From positions 1 to 64,000 of the forward strand of contig NZ_CAMFLA010000007.1 in NCBI RefSeq assembly GCF_945957525.1: a stretch of 64,000 bases of DNA, read 5' to 3'. Made by a program: the position numbers and the translations under genes. This document shows, one piece after another, positions 16,786 through 26,302 of this stretch. Under the pieces are notes generated by a model, which ran no database searches, was not told where the DNA came from, and was given only the letters and a program-made list of their open reading frames with translations. How positions within the stretch are numbered: position 1 is the first letter of the stretch; the number at the start of each line of letters is the position of its first letter. The DNA comes from an uncultured Aquitalea sp. (GTDB lineage: Bacteria > Pseudomonadota > Gammaproteobacteria > Burkholderiales > Chromobacteriaceae).

Positions 16786-18788
16786 TGCCTGAGCGCGACG
16801 CACACGCGATCGCGCCCTGACTGTTTGGCGGCGTAAAGCGCTTGGTCGGCGGCGTGCACCAGGCTTTCCGTATCCTCGCCGTGCAGCGGAGCAACGGCAA
16901 GGCCGATGGACAGGGTTACCGTCAGTGTCTGCTCCATGGTAACGATGGGCAGCTCCCTTACCGCATCGCACAGTTGCTGCGCCTTGGCGGCGGCGGCCTC
17001 CAGTTCGATGCCCGGCATCAGGATGCAAAATTCCTCCCCGCCATAACGGCACACCAGGTCGCCGCTGCGGAAGTGATCCCGCAAATAGGCCCCCAGCGCG
17101 CCCAGCACGGCATCGCCGCACTGGTGGCCGTAATTGTCGTTGATGCGCTTGAAATGATCCGCATCCACCATCATCACCGCCACAGGGCGCTGCAAGGCCA
17201 GCGAATGCGCCAGCAAGCGCGGCAGGGTTTCGTCCAGATAGCGCCGGTTGAACAGGCCGGTAAGCTGATCGCGGCGCAATTGCTCGCGCAGGCCGGCCTG
17301 CAAGCCTTCGATTTCCGTCACATGCGACTGCAGCGCCTGATTGGCGGCACGCAGGCTGCTTTCCAGCCGCTTGCGCTCGCTGATGTCGTTGACGCCGCTG
17401 ATGACGAGCAACTCGCCGTCGCTATGGATGACAGAGCAGGAAATCAACGCCCAGAAACCGTCGCCGTCACGGGTGCGCAAGCGCACTTCATGGTCGCGCA
17501 CCACTCCTTCGCCGCGCAGCATGGCGGTCACTGCTTCGCGGTCGGCCGGATTCATGTAAAAGTCCTGCACGCGCCGCGCCTCCACCCCGCTCAGCTGATG
17601 CCGGAACAGGCTTTCCGCTTGTGCGTTGGCGTAGATCAGTTCGCCGCCGTCCAAACGGTTCATCACCATGGGAAACGGCGCCGCGTCGGCCATCAATTGC
17701 AGCCGCGCCTCGCTTTCCGCCAATTGGCGGGTCCGCTCCGCCACTTTGTTTTCCAGCTGATGGTTTGCGCGGCGCAGCCAGTCTTCGGCAAACCTGCGCT
17801 CAGCCACCAGCGCCCCAAACACCAGCAGGCTGACCGATTGCACCAGCAGCATCATGCTGGCGGCCGCCACGCCGCTATTGCCCACATCGATGTAATAGCC
17901 ATCGTTGCGCATGGCCACGCCGGCAAACGCCAGCAGCGCAATCAGGCTGGACAGCCAGTAAGCGTGCGACAAACGACTGCGCACCGCCATCCACAGCAAC
18001 GGAATGATAAACAGCGAGGGTAAGGCGGCCATGAAACCGTAACGGCTGTCGGTCAGCAGAAACTGCGCCACCGCCAATACCGTGACCATCACCGCCATCA
18101 AGGCGGTTTCCCAGCGCCCAGCCAATGGGCGCACCAGCGTCGAAGGCTCGGCCACAATCAAATACAAGCTGGCGGGCGTTGCCATCAGCACCCCGGTCAA
18201 CGCCGCCATGCCGCAGGCCATGAAATAGGGAAACCCTTCAAGAAAGCCGCTTTGCAACCGGTATGACCACCACAGTAGATGCCAGCCGGCCGTGGCCATG
18301 CTGAGGCCCAGCGCGCCAACACAGAGAAACAGCAAAACGCGCGACAGACGGAAAAAAGGCAGAACGCCGCCCCCGCGACGACGCATGAGGGCCGCTGCCG
18401 CCAGCGCGGCGACGGTGTCGCCAAAAGACAAGCCCAGCGCATCGGTCAGGGGCAGTGACAATCCGTGCGCATAAGCAAGCGCCGCTCCAAGCAGCAAACC
18501 CGGCCACACACGCCAGCCCCAGCGCATGGCCACTGCCAGGCCCAGGCCGACATGCAGCCAGACCGGCATCACCAACTGGCCCAGACCCGCCAGTTGCGGC
18601 ATGGCGGCAGAAACGATCAGCGCCAGCCAGACGCCCAGGCCGATAATCAGCACCCGGACTCGTCCGTGCAACCATGGCCGCCAGGCAAAAGGAAATGTCG
18701 ACACCCGCAGAGCCCCCCGGTCTCGGTGAAAAGCAGCCGTCAACACCCTGTTGGCAAACCCTGTCGTGCGCTGGCGCGGGCCGTACAT
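16767..18788 (-). CDS. membrane diguanylate cyclase (MASE1-like, PAS, GGDEF)
   Basis: 673 residues. About eight N-terminal membrane helices (about 30-325) resemble a MASE1 sensor, followed by a short coiled coil (NHQLENKVAERTRQL), a PAS/PAC domain (about 355-480) and a GGDEF domain (about 510-673). The active site is GGEEF, and RSGD five residues before it matches the RxxD inhibitory site, so it should make c-di-GMP with product feedback. The first ATG is used; the frame remains open to a TTG 24 bases upstream. It is one of three GGDEF proteins in the window. Confidence 0.88.
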   Translation of the reverse strand: MYGPRQRTTGFANRVLTAAFHRDRGALRVSTFPFAWRPWLHGRVRVLIIGLGVWLALIVSAAMPQLAGLGQLVMPVWLHVGLGLAVAMRWGWRVWPGLLLGAALAYAHGLSLPLTDALGLSFGDTVAALAAAALMRRRGGGVLPFFRLSRVLLFLCVGALGLSMATAGWHLLWWSYRLQSGFLEGFPYFMACGMAALTGVLMATPASLYLIVAEPSTLVRPLAGRWETALMAVMVTVLAVAQFLLTDSRYGFMAALPSLFIIPLLWMAVRSRLSHAYWLSSLIALLAFAGVAMRNDGYYIDVGNSGVAAASMMLLVQSVSLLVFGALVAERRFAEDWLRRANHQLENKVAERTRQLAESEARLQLMADAAPFPMVMNRLDGGELIYANAQAESLFRHQLSGVEARRVQDFYMNPADREAVTAMLRGEGVVRDHEVRLRTRDGDGFWALISCSVIHSDGELLVISGVNDISERKRLESSLRAANQALQSHVTEIEGLQAGLREQLRRDQLTGLFNRRYLDETLPRLLAHSLALQRPVAVMMVDADHFKRINDNYGHQCGDAVLGALGAYLRDHFRSGDLVCRYGGEEFCILMPGIELEAAAAKAQQLCDAVRELPIVTMEQTLTVTLSIGLAVAPLHGEDTESLVHAADQALYAAKQSGRDRVCVALRHQRALS

Positions 18789-19064
18789 CAGTACGATTGG
18801 CGCGAGGAGCAAGGCCTAAAAGGTATGATTGGCAGCGCTGACGTACCAGTCCCGCCCTCACCCGGCACTGTCTGTCATGGGCGAAAAGAATATATATACA
18901 ATTGGAATAGCGCCATGCCCGCGCTGTATCAGCAGCGCGAAACCATGTTGTGTGTTGCATGGCGAATACAGGGAGGGGGCGGGCAGGATATCGCCGCCAC
19001 GGCAAGCTTCGACAAGCTGCCGGACACGGCGCGGCGACAGAGGGATCAGTGAAAACCGCGCAGG

Positions 19065-20378
19065 CTAAGTCTGACTATACAAAGGGTTGCTCAATCGCCA
19101 GTAAGGCTGCTCGGCATGCAAGCGCGACAGCAGCGCATCCAGCTCGGCCTGCATCAGTCCGCGCAAGTGCTCGGCCAAGCCGGCCGGCTCTGCCGCATGG
19201 CCTTCGGCCAACCATTGACCGATGTCGACCGGAGCCGGTACCCGCAAGTAAAGATCGCGCGCGGCGGCGGGACGCGGAATGAAAGCATTGAGCGTGTCGC
19301 GCAAACGGCCTTTGCAATAGTCCTGCCGTACGCGTTTGACCGACTCTGCGATATGTTCCAGCGCGATCAAAGGCTTGTCGTAAGCCTCCGGCGGTATGCG
19401 GGTCAACCGCTCCCAAGCGGCCAGCAGCGGTTTGCCGGCCAGCGCCAGGCTCTCCTGACCGCTCTCGCGCAGGGCGCGGCTCCAGCGTCTGGGCAGGGGC
19501 AGGGCCGCATCCATTTGCGGACAGAGCGCGTCCAGCCGGGCGGCAATGCCCCGCATCAAGGACTCGCGGCGCGCGAAATAGCTGTGTTGCCGGCGCGACG
19601 GCACAGGCAGACCCAGCTTGTCGGCCTCGCGCTCCAATACGCCGCTTTGCAATTCGAACCATTGTTCCGGCAAAGCCGCATCCTGCGTTACCGACAGGTT
19701 CAAACGACGCGCGGTCCACAGCAGCTCCTTGCGCACGGCGCGCTCGGCATCGCGGCAGAAGCGCAACTTCCACAATACCGGCTGGATATACACCGGCTTG
19801 CCGCCGCCGCTTGCCTGTTCTTCCCGGTATGCCGCCATCGCCAGTTCGGCAATGCCGGTGAACAAGGGCGCAATCCAGTCCGCATGCCAGCCCACCGCGC
19901 CTTCGGGATGCAGCAGCACTGCATGTCCTTGCCGCGCCCAATCCACCGAATGCCGCTTGGCATGCTGGCCGCCTTCGCCCGGAATCTGCGCAATGAGGTT
20001 GTTGCGCAACCAGAACCGCTGCATGCGCGCTCCCATGCCATTGACCACGGTATGCGTGGCCCAACTGGCCATGCGCGGGGCAAAACGCGCGGACAGCTCC
20101 TTGTCTATCATCCAGTCGGTGAAAAATTCCGGATGGTTGGGGCCGATGAAGCAGACATGCTCGGGCCGGACGGTCTGGCGCAATCTGGCCTCGTCTTCGG
20201 CCGACACATGCCAGCGCCGGATGTCCGTCAGTCCGGAGAAGCCGGGCAAGCGTCCGAACCACGGCAAATCGCGCAGCAGGGGCAAGCCGTGCAGATTGAG
20301 CCAGCGGTTGACCGGCACCAGACGTCGCATCAGGGCGACGTCTGGTTGCGGCGCAACGAAGGTGGTAAGTCGGGACAT
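19065..20378 (-). CDS. PlsC-like acyltransferase domain protein
   Basis: 437 residues with a lysophospholipid-acyltransferase fold. The catalytic NHPEFFTDWMIDK (HX4D-type motif, near residue 80) and the later HPEGAVGWH (the FPEG-type motif) are present. There is no signal peptide or clear membrane helix. The Met used here has AGGA upstream; alternatives lie up to 45 bases earlier. The role is presumably lipid acylation or remodelling, with the acceptor unknown. It is flanked by unrelated genes on the same strand. Confidence 0.75.
   Translation of the reverse strand: MSRLTTFVAPQPDVALMRRLVPVNRWLNLHGLPLLRDLPWFGRLPGFSGLTDIRRWHVSAEDEARLRQTVRPEHVCFIGPNHPEFFTDWMIDKELSARFAPRMASWATHTVVNGMGARMQRFWLRNNLIAQIPGEGGQHAKRHSVDWARQGHAVLLHPEGAVGWHADWIAPLFTGIAELAMAAYREEQASGGGKPVYIQPVLWKLRFCRDAERAVRKELLWTARRLNLSVTQDAALPEQWFELQSGVLEREADKLGLPVPSRRQHSYFARRESLMRGIAARLDALCPQMDAALPLPRRWSRALRESGQESLALAGKPLLAAWERLTRIPPEAYDKPLIALEHIAESVKRVRQDYCKGRLRDTLNAFIPRPAAARDLYLRVPAPVDIGQWLAEGHAAEPAGLAEHLRGLMQAELDALLSRLHAEQPYWRLSNPLYSQT
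19202..19214 (+). repeat. uptake-sequence-like 13-mer, one mismatch
   Basis: CTTCGGCCAACCA, differing only in the last base. Other one-mismatch copies start at 24685, 28141, 38044, 45394, 51731, 54341 and 62841, all reading AGGTTGGCCGAAG-like on the + strand. Confidence 0.7.
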
Positions 20379-20449
20379 GCCGGGCATCCTGAAATATGCG
20401 AAATGTCCGTCATGTTGCGCCACTGCTTGCCAATGTCAAGCCGGCGGCG

Positions 20450-20995
20450 TCAGGGGCGGCCGTAATAACCCGTCAGCGTGGCGCGACCCAGTTCGTTGGC
20501 CTGCAGCATGAAGCCCACCAGCGCCGGCATGGCGTCGGGCCCCAGTTCCAGCTTGTCGGTCTTCAGCGCATGCACTGTGAAAATGTAGCGATGCGGCTTG
20601 TCGCCCTGCGGCGGACAAGCGCCGCCGAAACCGGGCTGACCGTAATCGGTACGACTTTGCACAGCCCCGGCCGGCAGACTGGCGCCGTGGCCTATCCCGC
20701 CCGGCAGGCCGCGCGCGCTGGCAGGCAGATTGAACACCACCCAGTGCCACCAACCGCTGCCGGTGGGCGCGTCCGGATCATAAACAGTAAGCGCGAGGCT
20801 CTTGGTGCCGGCAGGCGGAGCGCTCCAGTTGAGGGCGGGCGAGAGGTTGCCGCCCTGGCAACCGAAACTGTTGAATTCCTGTGCTTTTGACAAAGCCTGA
20901 CCCGGTTTGAAATCGGGGCTACTGAGTTCGAACGCCTGCGCCAATGGCGCAAGGCCAAGCGCGGCGACGGCAAGGGTAGACATGATATTGCGCAT
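20450..20995 (-). CDS. secreted YbhB/YbcL-family (PEBP) protein
   Basis: Phosphatidylethanolamine-binding-protein-like fold of 181 residues with an N-terminal signal peptide (about 1-21, ending LAQA), so probably periplasmic. It shows VYDPDAPTGSGWWHWVVFNLP, GYGQPGFGGACPP-like segments and HRYIFTVHAL, the ligand-pocket motifs of the family. GGGAG lies 7 bases before the ATG. The function of bacterial PEBPs is not settled. It may be co-transcribed with the downstream acyltransferase gene. Confidence 0.88.
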   Translation of the reverse strand: MRNIMSTLAVAALGLAPLAQAFELSSPDFKPGQALSKAQEFNSFGCQGGNLSPALNWSAPPAGTKSLALTVYDPDAPTGSGWWHWVVFNLPASARGLPGGIGHGASLPAGAVQSRTDYGQPGFGGACPPQGDKPHRYIFTVHALKTDKLELGPDAMPALVGFMLQANELGRATLTGYYGRP

Positions 20996-21103
20996 GAGGC
21001 GACTCCCTGAATGGCGGCATGCGGCGCATGCCCTACGCAAGCAGTTTGCGCCGGCGCGAAAACACCGGCTCGCCGCCAGCGCTCAATCTTTCGCCCGCAG
21101 CGC

Positions 21104-21943
21104 TCAAGATGGCGCAGAAACAGTGTCCGTCAGCCCCTGACTGGCGCGCAGCGCGCTGGGCAAAACGCCGAAACGGCGGCGGAAAGCTTCGGCGAAGCGC
21201 GAGGGGGATTGATAGCCGCAGGCAAGGGCGATGTCTGTCAGCCGCTCGCGTCCGGTCATCACTTGTCCCAGCGCCAGCCCCAAGCGGGTATCGGTGAGAA
21301 TCTGACTGAAACTCTTGCCCTCTTCGGCCAACCTTCTGCGCAAGGTAGCCTGGCTGAGCGCCAGTCTTGTCGCCGCGTCTTCCAGTGTCCAGCCGCGGCC
21401 TGGCTCAAACTGGAACATGGCCTGCAGCCGCAGGGCCACGCCCTCCGCCGGCAGAGTCAGCAAGGCGCCGGCCTGACCCTGGCGCAGCAAGGCCAGCATC
21501 AGGCCCTGCCAACTGTGCTCGGCGATGGCCAGATCCAGCCCCTCGAGCGGCGCCGTCAGCGCAGCCATCAAACGCTCCAGCGCGACGCGACTGTCATCCG
21601 AGGGCGTGAATACCGGGGCGGATTGCGCCGCCGCCGCGACCAGTTGGCCGAAGGCGCGGTGAAAACGGGTAAGCCATTGCCGGTCCTGGCTGAGCGTGAA
21701 CGCCAGATAGCGGCCGCTGACCGGGTCCGGCAGATTGACCACCTCCACCTCGCCGCCGGCCGGCAGCACCAGCCATTGACCGGCTTCAGCCTGATGCACG
21801 GCGTATTCGGTGCGGACCTCCTTGCGGCCTTCCAGCACCGCCACCAGCTGGGCCTGCCAGACAGGCACCCGCGCCATGCGCTGGCAGGAGCGGGCGTGAT
21901 AAGTGGCCATGGGGGAGTTCAGTACGGGGATCAAGGTGCGCAT
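21104..21943 (-). CDS. AraC-family transcriptional regulator
   Basis: 279 residues. The N-terminal 170 form a cupin-type sensor region (LPAGGEVEVVNLPDP). The C-terminal about 95 carry two helix-turn-helix motifs, the second with LTDIALACGYQSPSRFAEAFRRRFGVLPSALR. The first recognition helix region (SQATLRRRLAEEG) contains an exact copy of the dispersed 13-mer. Targets are unknown; the adjacent PEBP gene on the same strand is a possibility. Confidence 0.9.
   Translation of the reverse strand: MRTLIPVLNSPMATYHARSCQRMARVPVWQAQLVAVLEGRKEVRTEYAVHQAEAGQWLVLPAGGEVEVVNLPDPVSGRYLAFTLSQDRQWLTRFHRAFGQLVAAAAQSAPVFTPSDDSRVALERLMAALTAPLEGLDLAIAEHSWQGLMLALLRQGQAGALLTLPAEGVALRLQAMFQFEPGRGWTLEDAATRLALSQATLRRRLAEEGKSFSQILTDTRLGLALGQVMTGRERLTDIALACGYQSPSRFAEAFRRRFGVLPSALRASQGLTDTVSAPS
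21322..21334 (+). repeat. uptake-sequence-like 13-mer, copy 4 (exact)
   Basis: Inside the AraC-family gene; its coding strand reads AGG TTG GCC GAA (Arg-Leu-Ala-Glu) within the DNA-binding domain. Confidence 0.85.
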
Positions 21944-21984
21944 CCCTGCATTGCACCGCGCGGCAGGCGCTTTGGCAAGCGGCG

Positions 21985-22887
21985 TCAGATCATCACTTCA
22001 ATGCGATTGCGGCCATTCTGCTTGGCGGCGTACATGGCGCGATCGGCACGCAGCATCACGCTGTCCAGCACTTCATCGTTGCTGGAAGACAGGGTAACCC
22101 CCACGCTCATGGTGATGCACGCGTCCGCCGGCAGGTCGGACTGGCGAAGCGCGGCGGCAAGGGATTGCTGGATGCGCTGTACCACCGGCATGGCCTCTTC
22201 GCGCCGCGTTTCCGGCAACAACAGTCCGAACTCCTCGCCGCCCAGCCGCGCCACCACATCGCTTTCCCGCACAGAGGCCATCAATACCTGGCCGATCAAT
22301 CTCAGCACGATATCGCCGGTCTGGTGGCCATGCCTGTCGTTGACGCGCTTGAAATGATCCAGATCCATCATCACCACGCTCAAGGGCTTGCCGTGGCGAA
22401 TGGCCAATTGCAGGTATTTGGCGCCCACCTCGAAGAACATGCGCCGGTTGAAGAGCCCGGTCAGCTCATCCGTCACCGCCATGCGGTACAGGAGATCCTG
22501 CTGTTGGTGCCACTGGGTGATGTCGCGCTCGATAGCGACAAAATGGGTGATGGTGCCGCTCTCCCCATAAATGGGTCGGATGCTCATATCCACCCAGTAG
22601 CGCTCGCCGGCTTTGTTGTAGTTGAGCAGCTGAGCCCGGACGGCTTCACCGCGGGACAAGGCCTCGCGTATCTTGTCCAGCTGTTCGCGGTCGGTCAGCT
22701 CACCTTGCAGCATGCGGGGTGATTTGCCCAGTATTTCCGCCTCGCTGTAACCCGACAATTCAATAAAAGCCTTGTTGCAATACACCACCACCGGGCCCGG
22801 CTCATCCAAAGAGCCGGCCTCGGTCACTACGATGGCATCGTGCGCATTCTCCACGATTTGGCGGAATTCTCTCTGTTTTAACGCCAT
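21985..22887 (-). CDS. soluble PAS-GGDEF diguanylate cyclase
   Basis: 300 residues, no membrane segment. The N-terminal PAS domain (about 5-125) resembles LOV domains along its length (CNKAFIELSGYSEAEILG, later GERYWVDMSIRPI and HFVAIERDIT). However, the photoactive GxNCRFLQ motif reads GKSPRMLQG, so the flavin-binding Cys is absent. The GGDEF domain has GGEEF with RESD (RxxD inhibitory site) five residues before it, so it is predicted active and product-inhibited. It is divergent from the TetR gene. Confidence 0.9.
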   Translation of the reverse strand: MALKQREFRQIVENAHDAIVVTEAGSLDEPGPVVVYCNKAFIELSGYSEAEILGKSPRMLQGELTDREQLDKIREALSRGEAVRAQLLNYNKAGERYWVDMSIRPIYGESGTITHFVAIERDITQWHQQQDLLYRMAVTDELTGLFNRRMFFEVGAKYLQLAIRHGKPLSVVMMDLDHFKRVNDRHGHQTGDIVLRLIGQVLMASVRESDVVARLGGEEFGLLLPETRREEAMPVVQRIQQSLAAALRQSDLPADACITMSVGVTLSSSNDEVLDSVMLRADRAMYAAKQNGRNRIEVMI

Positions 22888-23001
22888 ACCCCTGCCCGTT
22901 CGTCTTTCCCCTCCTTAGTGATACAAAAACCCTGTTGACGGCGCAAGATCAGAAAGCGCCTAGTCAATTTTTTATCTCACTGATTCCTTTGGTGTTTATT
23001 T

Positions 23002-23019
23002 AAATGATGCCTATCATTT
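23002..23019. promoter_or_regulatory. inverted repeat, probable TetR operator
   Basis: AAATGAT-GCCT-ATCATTT, seven-base arms, 32 bp upstream of the TetR start in the shared intergenic region with the PAS-GGDEF gene. The location and symmetry fit autoregulation. No biochemical support. Confidence 0.55.
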
Positions 23020-23051
23020 GATAACTGTCTGACAAACATCATGAGCACCTC

Positions 23052-23678
23052 ATGCGCTATCAACCGGAACACAAAGCAGCCATCCGCCAACGCATGCTGG
23101 ACATGGCCGGATTGCGCTTCCGCGCCGAAGGCCTGGACAGCGTCGGCATCGCCAATCTGATGGCCGATCTGGGCCTGACTCACGGCGGGTTTTATTGCCA
23201 CTTTCGCGACAAAGAAAGCCTGATTGCCGAAGCCTGCCGCCAAGCCATGCAAGAGCAGGCGGAGCAGTGGCGGCAATTGGCGGCGACAGCGGAGCCCGGC
23301 TACCGCTGCCAGGCCATTGCCGAAGCCTATCTGAGCGAATCCCACCGCGACTTCCCCGACACCGGCTGTGTGGCGGCGGCGCTGGCGGGCGAGCTGAGCC
23401 GCCATTCGCCGCAAGCGCGGCACGCCTTCACCGACGGGCTGGGCCGCTGGCTTGATCTGTTGGAAAGCTGCGCCGAGGCGGATGCCGGGAATGGCGCATC
23501 GCAGCCGCCGCCGGCGGCGCAATTGGCGCTGATGGTGGGCGCGATGGTGTTGTCGCGCGCGGTCAATGACGACGCGCTCTCGCACCGCCTGCTGCGGGAG
23601 GCCATGGCATGGCTGGAAGAAGAGAAACCGGCTGGAGCGCGCCTTAGCGAGCCAAGCAGGCCGTCCGCGTCTGGGTAA
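23052..23678 (+). CDS. TetR/AcrR-family transcriptional regulator
   Basis: 208 residues. The N-terminal helix-turn-helix (about 8-55) has VGIANLMADLGLTHGGFYCHFRDKESLIAEA, a typical TetR DNA-binding segment. The C-terminal ligand domain (ESHRDFPDTGCVAAALAGEL) resembles regulators of reactive-electrophile or solvent stress. No obvious enzyme gene is adjacent on the same strand. Its last 35 bp overlap the converging binding-protein gene. Confidence 0.88.
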   Translation: MRYQPEHKAAIRQRMLDMAGLRFRAEGLDSVGIANLMADLGLTHGGFYCHFRDKESLIAEACRQAMQEQAEQWRQLAATAEPGYRCQAIAEAYLSESHRDFPDTGCVAAALAGELSRHSPQARHAFTDGLGRWLDLLESCAEADAGNGASQPPPAAQLALMVGAMVLSRAVNDDALSHRLLREAMAWLEEEKPAGARLSEPSRPSASG

Positions 23679-24444
23679 GCAGACGGTCAAACTCGCCGTC
23701 GTCCTGCAGCTCGCGCAGCCCCTGGTTGAAACGGGCCACCAGTTCCGGCGCGCGCGGATGGCGGCGCCAGATCACCACATGCAAGGGCGCCGACCAGAAC
23801 GGCAGGCCGCTGACGGCAAACTGGCTTGCTTCGTGTGATGTGAAGTTCTGCTGGATCAGGTAATTGCCCACCTCTTCATCGATGGGAAACAGGTCGATGC
23901 GCTTGGCCAACACTTTGCGCAGATTGCTGATGTCGTCGCCCACTGACTCGGCCTTGAGTTTGCCGCTTTGCGTCAGCTGATCGAATTCGGCGCCGTAGTA
24001 ATTGCCCAGCGTGACGCCGATGCGGAAGGATGACAGCTCCTCCAGCGCGCGCCAACGGATCGTCGGCCCGGCATGCTGGAAAAACACCATACGCGCCGAC
24101 AGCACCGGGCGGGTGTAGAGCAGGTCTTTCTTGCGATCTTCATTCGGCGCCCAGCCCAGGCTGCCATCAACAGCGCCGCTGCGGGCCAGACTGAGGGTGC
24201 GATTATTGGGGTAGAAACGGTAGTGCACCCGGACGCCGCCGCGGGCGAAGGCCTCCTGCACCAGTCGGCTCAGGATGCCCTGATAAGGCAAGGCCTCGCC
24301 CATGTAAGGAGGCCATTCCTGGTTGCTCAGCACGATGTCGAGCGGCGCTTTCGCGCCCTGCGCCGGGCCAACCCGGCACAAAACGCAGCACAGCAGCAGC
24401 CCGGCGCGCAAAGCGCCGGCCCGCGACAGGATCGCACATCGCAT
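23644..24444 (-). CDS. periplasmic substrate-binding protein, family 3 type
   Basis: 266 residues with a signal peptide (about 1-29, ending in PAQGA). The mature part has the bilobed type II fold common to polar-amino-acid binding proteins (LSNQEWPPYMGEALPYQGILSRL; GVTLGNYYGAEF; VGDDISNLRKVLAKRIDLFPIDEEVG). No permease or ATPase gene is nearby, so it may be an orphan sensor or receptor. AGAGG precedes the chosen ATG; the frame extends further upstream without support. It overlaps the TetR gene tail to tail. Confidence 0.8.
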   Translation of the reverse strand: MRCAILSRAGALRAGLLLCCVLCRVGPAQGAKAPLDIVLSNQEWPPYMGEALPYQGILSRLVQEAFARGGVRVHYRFYPNNRTLSLARSGAVDGSLGWAPNEDRKKDLLYTRPVLSARMVFFQHAGPTIRWRALEELSSFRIGVTLGNYYGAEFDQLTQSGKLKAESVGDDISNLRKVLAKRIDLFPIDEEVGNYLIQQNFTSHEASQFAVSGLPFWSAPLHVVIWRRHPRAPELVARFNQGLRELQDDGEFDRLLTQTRTACLAR

Positions 24445-24577
24445 GTCGCCACACCTCTTTAGGTTGCATTGAAGAACGACACTCCGTCCCACAGGCACCC
24501 GCATCGGATTGTCGCTCGTTCGCCATGCCTGAATGGATGGTCAGTCGGCAATCTCAACCTTCAGCATACGAAGCGAA

Positions 24578-24599
24578 GCGCCCTCATTCAATGAGGCGC
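24578..24599 (-). terminator. hairpin downstream of rhlE
   Basis: GCGCC(C)TCAT and ATGAGGCGC pair around TCA with one bulge, 13 bp beyond the rhlE stop. No T-run. Confidence 0.45.
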
Positions 24600-24611
24600 G
24601 GCGAATATGGC

Positions 24612-26084
24612 TCAGCGCTTGGGCGGCGAGAACAGGGCCGCGCTTTGCTGGCGCGGCTGCTGCCGGCCGCGATTGCCCTGACCGGGGTTGGCCGAAGGCT
24701 GGCGCGCCGGCTGCCCTTGCGACTGACCCTGGCGCGGCTGTCCGGACTGGGGCTTGCGCGCTTCGCCCTGACGTGCTTGCTGGCCCTGGCCTTGCGGCTG
24801 GCGATGACCATGGCCGGTGGGCTTGGCTTGCTGTTCGTGGCGCGGCTTGCCCGGCTGACCCTGACGACGACCTTGCCCCTGGCCTTGCCCGCGACCGCGG
24901 CCGCTGTTGCCGCCCATGGGGATGGGTTCCGGCTTCACGGACAGATCGGCCTCGAAGCCCGGCACGGTGAAACGTTCGATGCTCTGGCGGGTGAGCTTTT
25001 CGATGTCGCGCAGGAAGCTGAATTCATCCACGCACACCAGCGAAATGGCTTCGCCGGTGCAACCTGCGCGGCCGGTACGGCCGATGCGGTGCACATAGTC
25101 TTCCGGCACATTGGGCAACTCGAAATTCACGACGTGCGGCAACTGGTCGATATCCAGACCGCGCGCGGCGATATCGGTGGCCACCAGCACTTGCAGCGTG
25201 TTGTCCTTGAAGTCGGCCAAAGCGCGGGTACGCGCGTTCTGGCTCTTGTTGCCGTGGATCGCCGCAGCGGGAATACCGGATTTTTCCAGCTTTTCAGCCA
25301 GACGGTTGGCGCCATGCTTGGTGCGGGTAAACACCAGCACCTGGAACCAGTTGTGTTCGCGCACCAGATGGATCAACAGATCGGTCTTGCGATCACGATC
25401 CACCAGATGCACTTTCTGCTGTACCAGTTCATTGGTGGTATTGCGACGCGCCACTTCCACCAGCTTGGGCTGGTCCAGCAGTTTGTCGGCCAGCGCCTTG
25501 ATCTCGTCGGAGAAAGTGGCGGAGAACAGCAGGTTCTGCCGCTTGGCCGGCAGCAAGGCCAGCACTTTGCGGATGTCGTGGATGAAGCCCATGTCCAGCA
25601 TGCGGTCGGCCTCGTCCAGCACCAGGATTTCCACGCCGGACAAATCCAGCGTGCGCTGCGAAACGTGGTCAAGCAGGCGGCCCGGGGTGGCCACCAGAAT
25701 ATCCACCGGTTTGCGCAGCGCGGAAATCTGCGGGTTGATGCCGACACCGCCAAACATCACCATCGAACGCAAGTTCAGATACTTGCCGTACTCGCGCACC
25801 GACTCTTCCACTTGGGCGGCCAGTTCGCGAGTAGGGGTCAGCACCAGTGCGCGCGGGCGGCCGGCCTGACGGGACGGCTGCGTCATCAGCAGTTGCAGCA
25901 GCGGCAGCGTGAAGCCGGCGGTCTTGCCGGTGCCGGTTTGCGCGGCGGCCAGCAAGTCGCCGCCCTGCAACACTTGCGGAATAGCCTGTGCCTGGATAGG
26001 GGTGGGCGTGGTGTAGCCGGTGTCGGCCACGGCACGCAGCAAAGGATCGGCCAAACCGAGGTCGGCGAAGGTGATTTCGGACAT
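24612..26084 (-). CDS. rhlE: DEAD-box RNA helicase RhlE
   Basis: 490-residue ATP-dependent RNA helicase of ribosome assembly and RNA turnover. The canonical motifs are in order: [11 protein letters not shown] (Q motif), AQTGTGKT (motif I), [20 protein letters not shown] (motif II), SAT (motif III), [12 protein letters not shown] and [10 protein letters not shown] (motif VI). The last about 100 residues are a low-complexity Gln/Gly/Arg/Pro tail likely to contact RNA. The ATG is set by AGGAG 7 bases upstream. A one-mismatch copy of the dispersed 13-mer lies in the tail. Confidence 0.95.
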   Translation of the reverse strand: MSEITFADLGLADPLLRAVADTGYTTPTPIQAQAIPQVLQGGDLLAAAQTGTGKTAGFTLPLLQLLMTQPSRQAGRPRALVLTPTRELAAQVEESVREYGKYLNLRSMVMFGGVGINPQISALRKPVDILVATPGRLLDHVSQRTLDLSGVEILVLDEADRMLDMGFIHDIRKVLALLPAKRQNLLFSATFSDEIKALADKLLDQPKLVEVARRNTTNELVQQKVHLVDRDRKTDLLIHLVREHNWFQVLVFTRTKHGANRLAEKLEKSGIPAAAIHGNKSQNARTRALADFKDNTLQVLVATDIAARGLDIDQLPHVVNFELPNVPEDYVHRIGRTGRAGCTGEAISLVCVDEFSFLRDIEKLTRQSIERFTVPGFEADLSVKPEPIPMGGNSGRGRGQGQGQGRRQGQPGKPRHEQQAKPTGHGHRQPQGQGQQARQGEARKPQSGQPRQGQSQGQPARQPSANPGQGNRGRQQPRQQSAALFSPPKR

Positions 26085-26302
26085 ACTGCAACTCCTGCGA
26101 CGGCCCATCGCAGCATGCGACACCAATCTAGGCAGACGGAAAAGGGGTGGAAAGAGGTAGAATGTTACGCTTGGATGCGACAACTCTGCGCCGATTGGCG
26201 GACGCGAAAGGCCGCAAGTTTACCGTCAAACCGGTTTGCAGGGAAATCATCCTACCCACTTCACCGCTTTATCTGGGCCATCCGTGGCATTGTGAACCGC
26301 TT

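Noticed and set aside
21985-22887. Blue-light LOV receptor call for the PAS-GGDEF protein
   Set aside because: The essential Cys of the NCRFLQ motif is absent.
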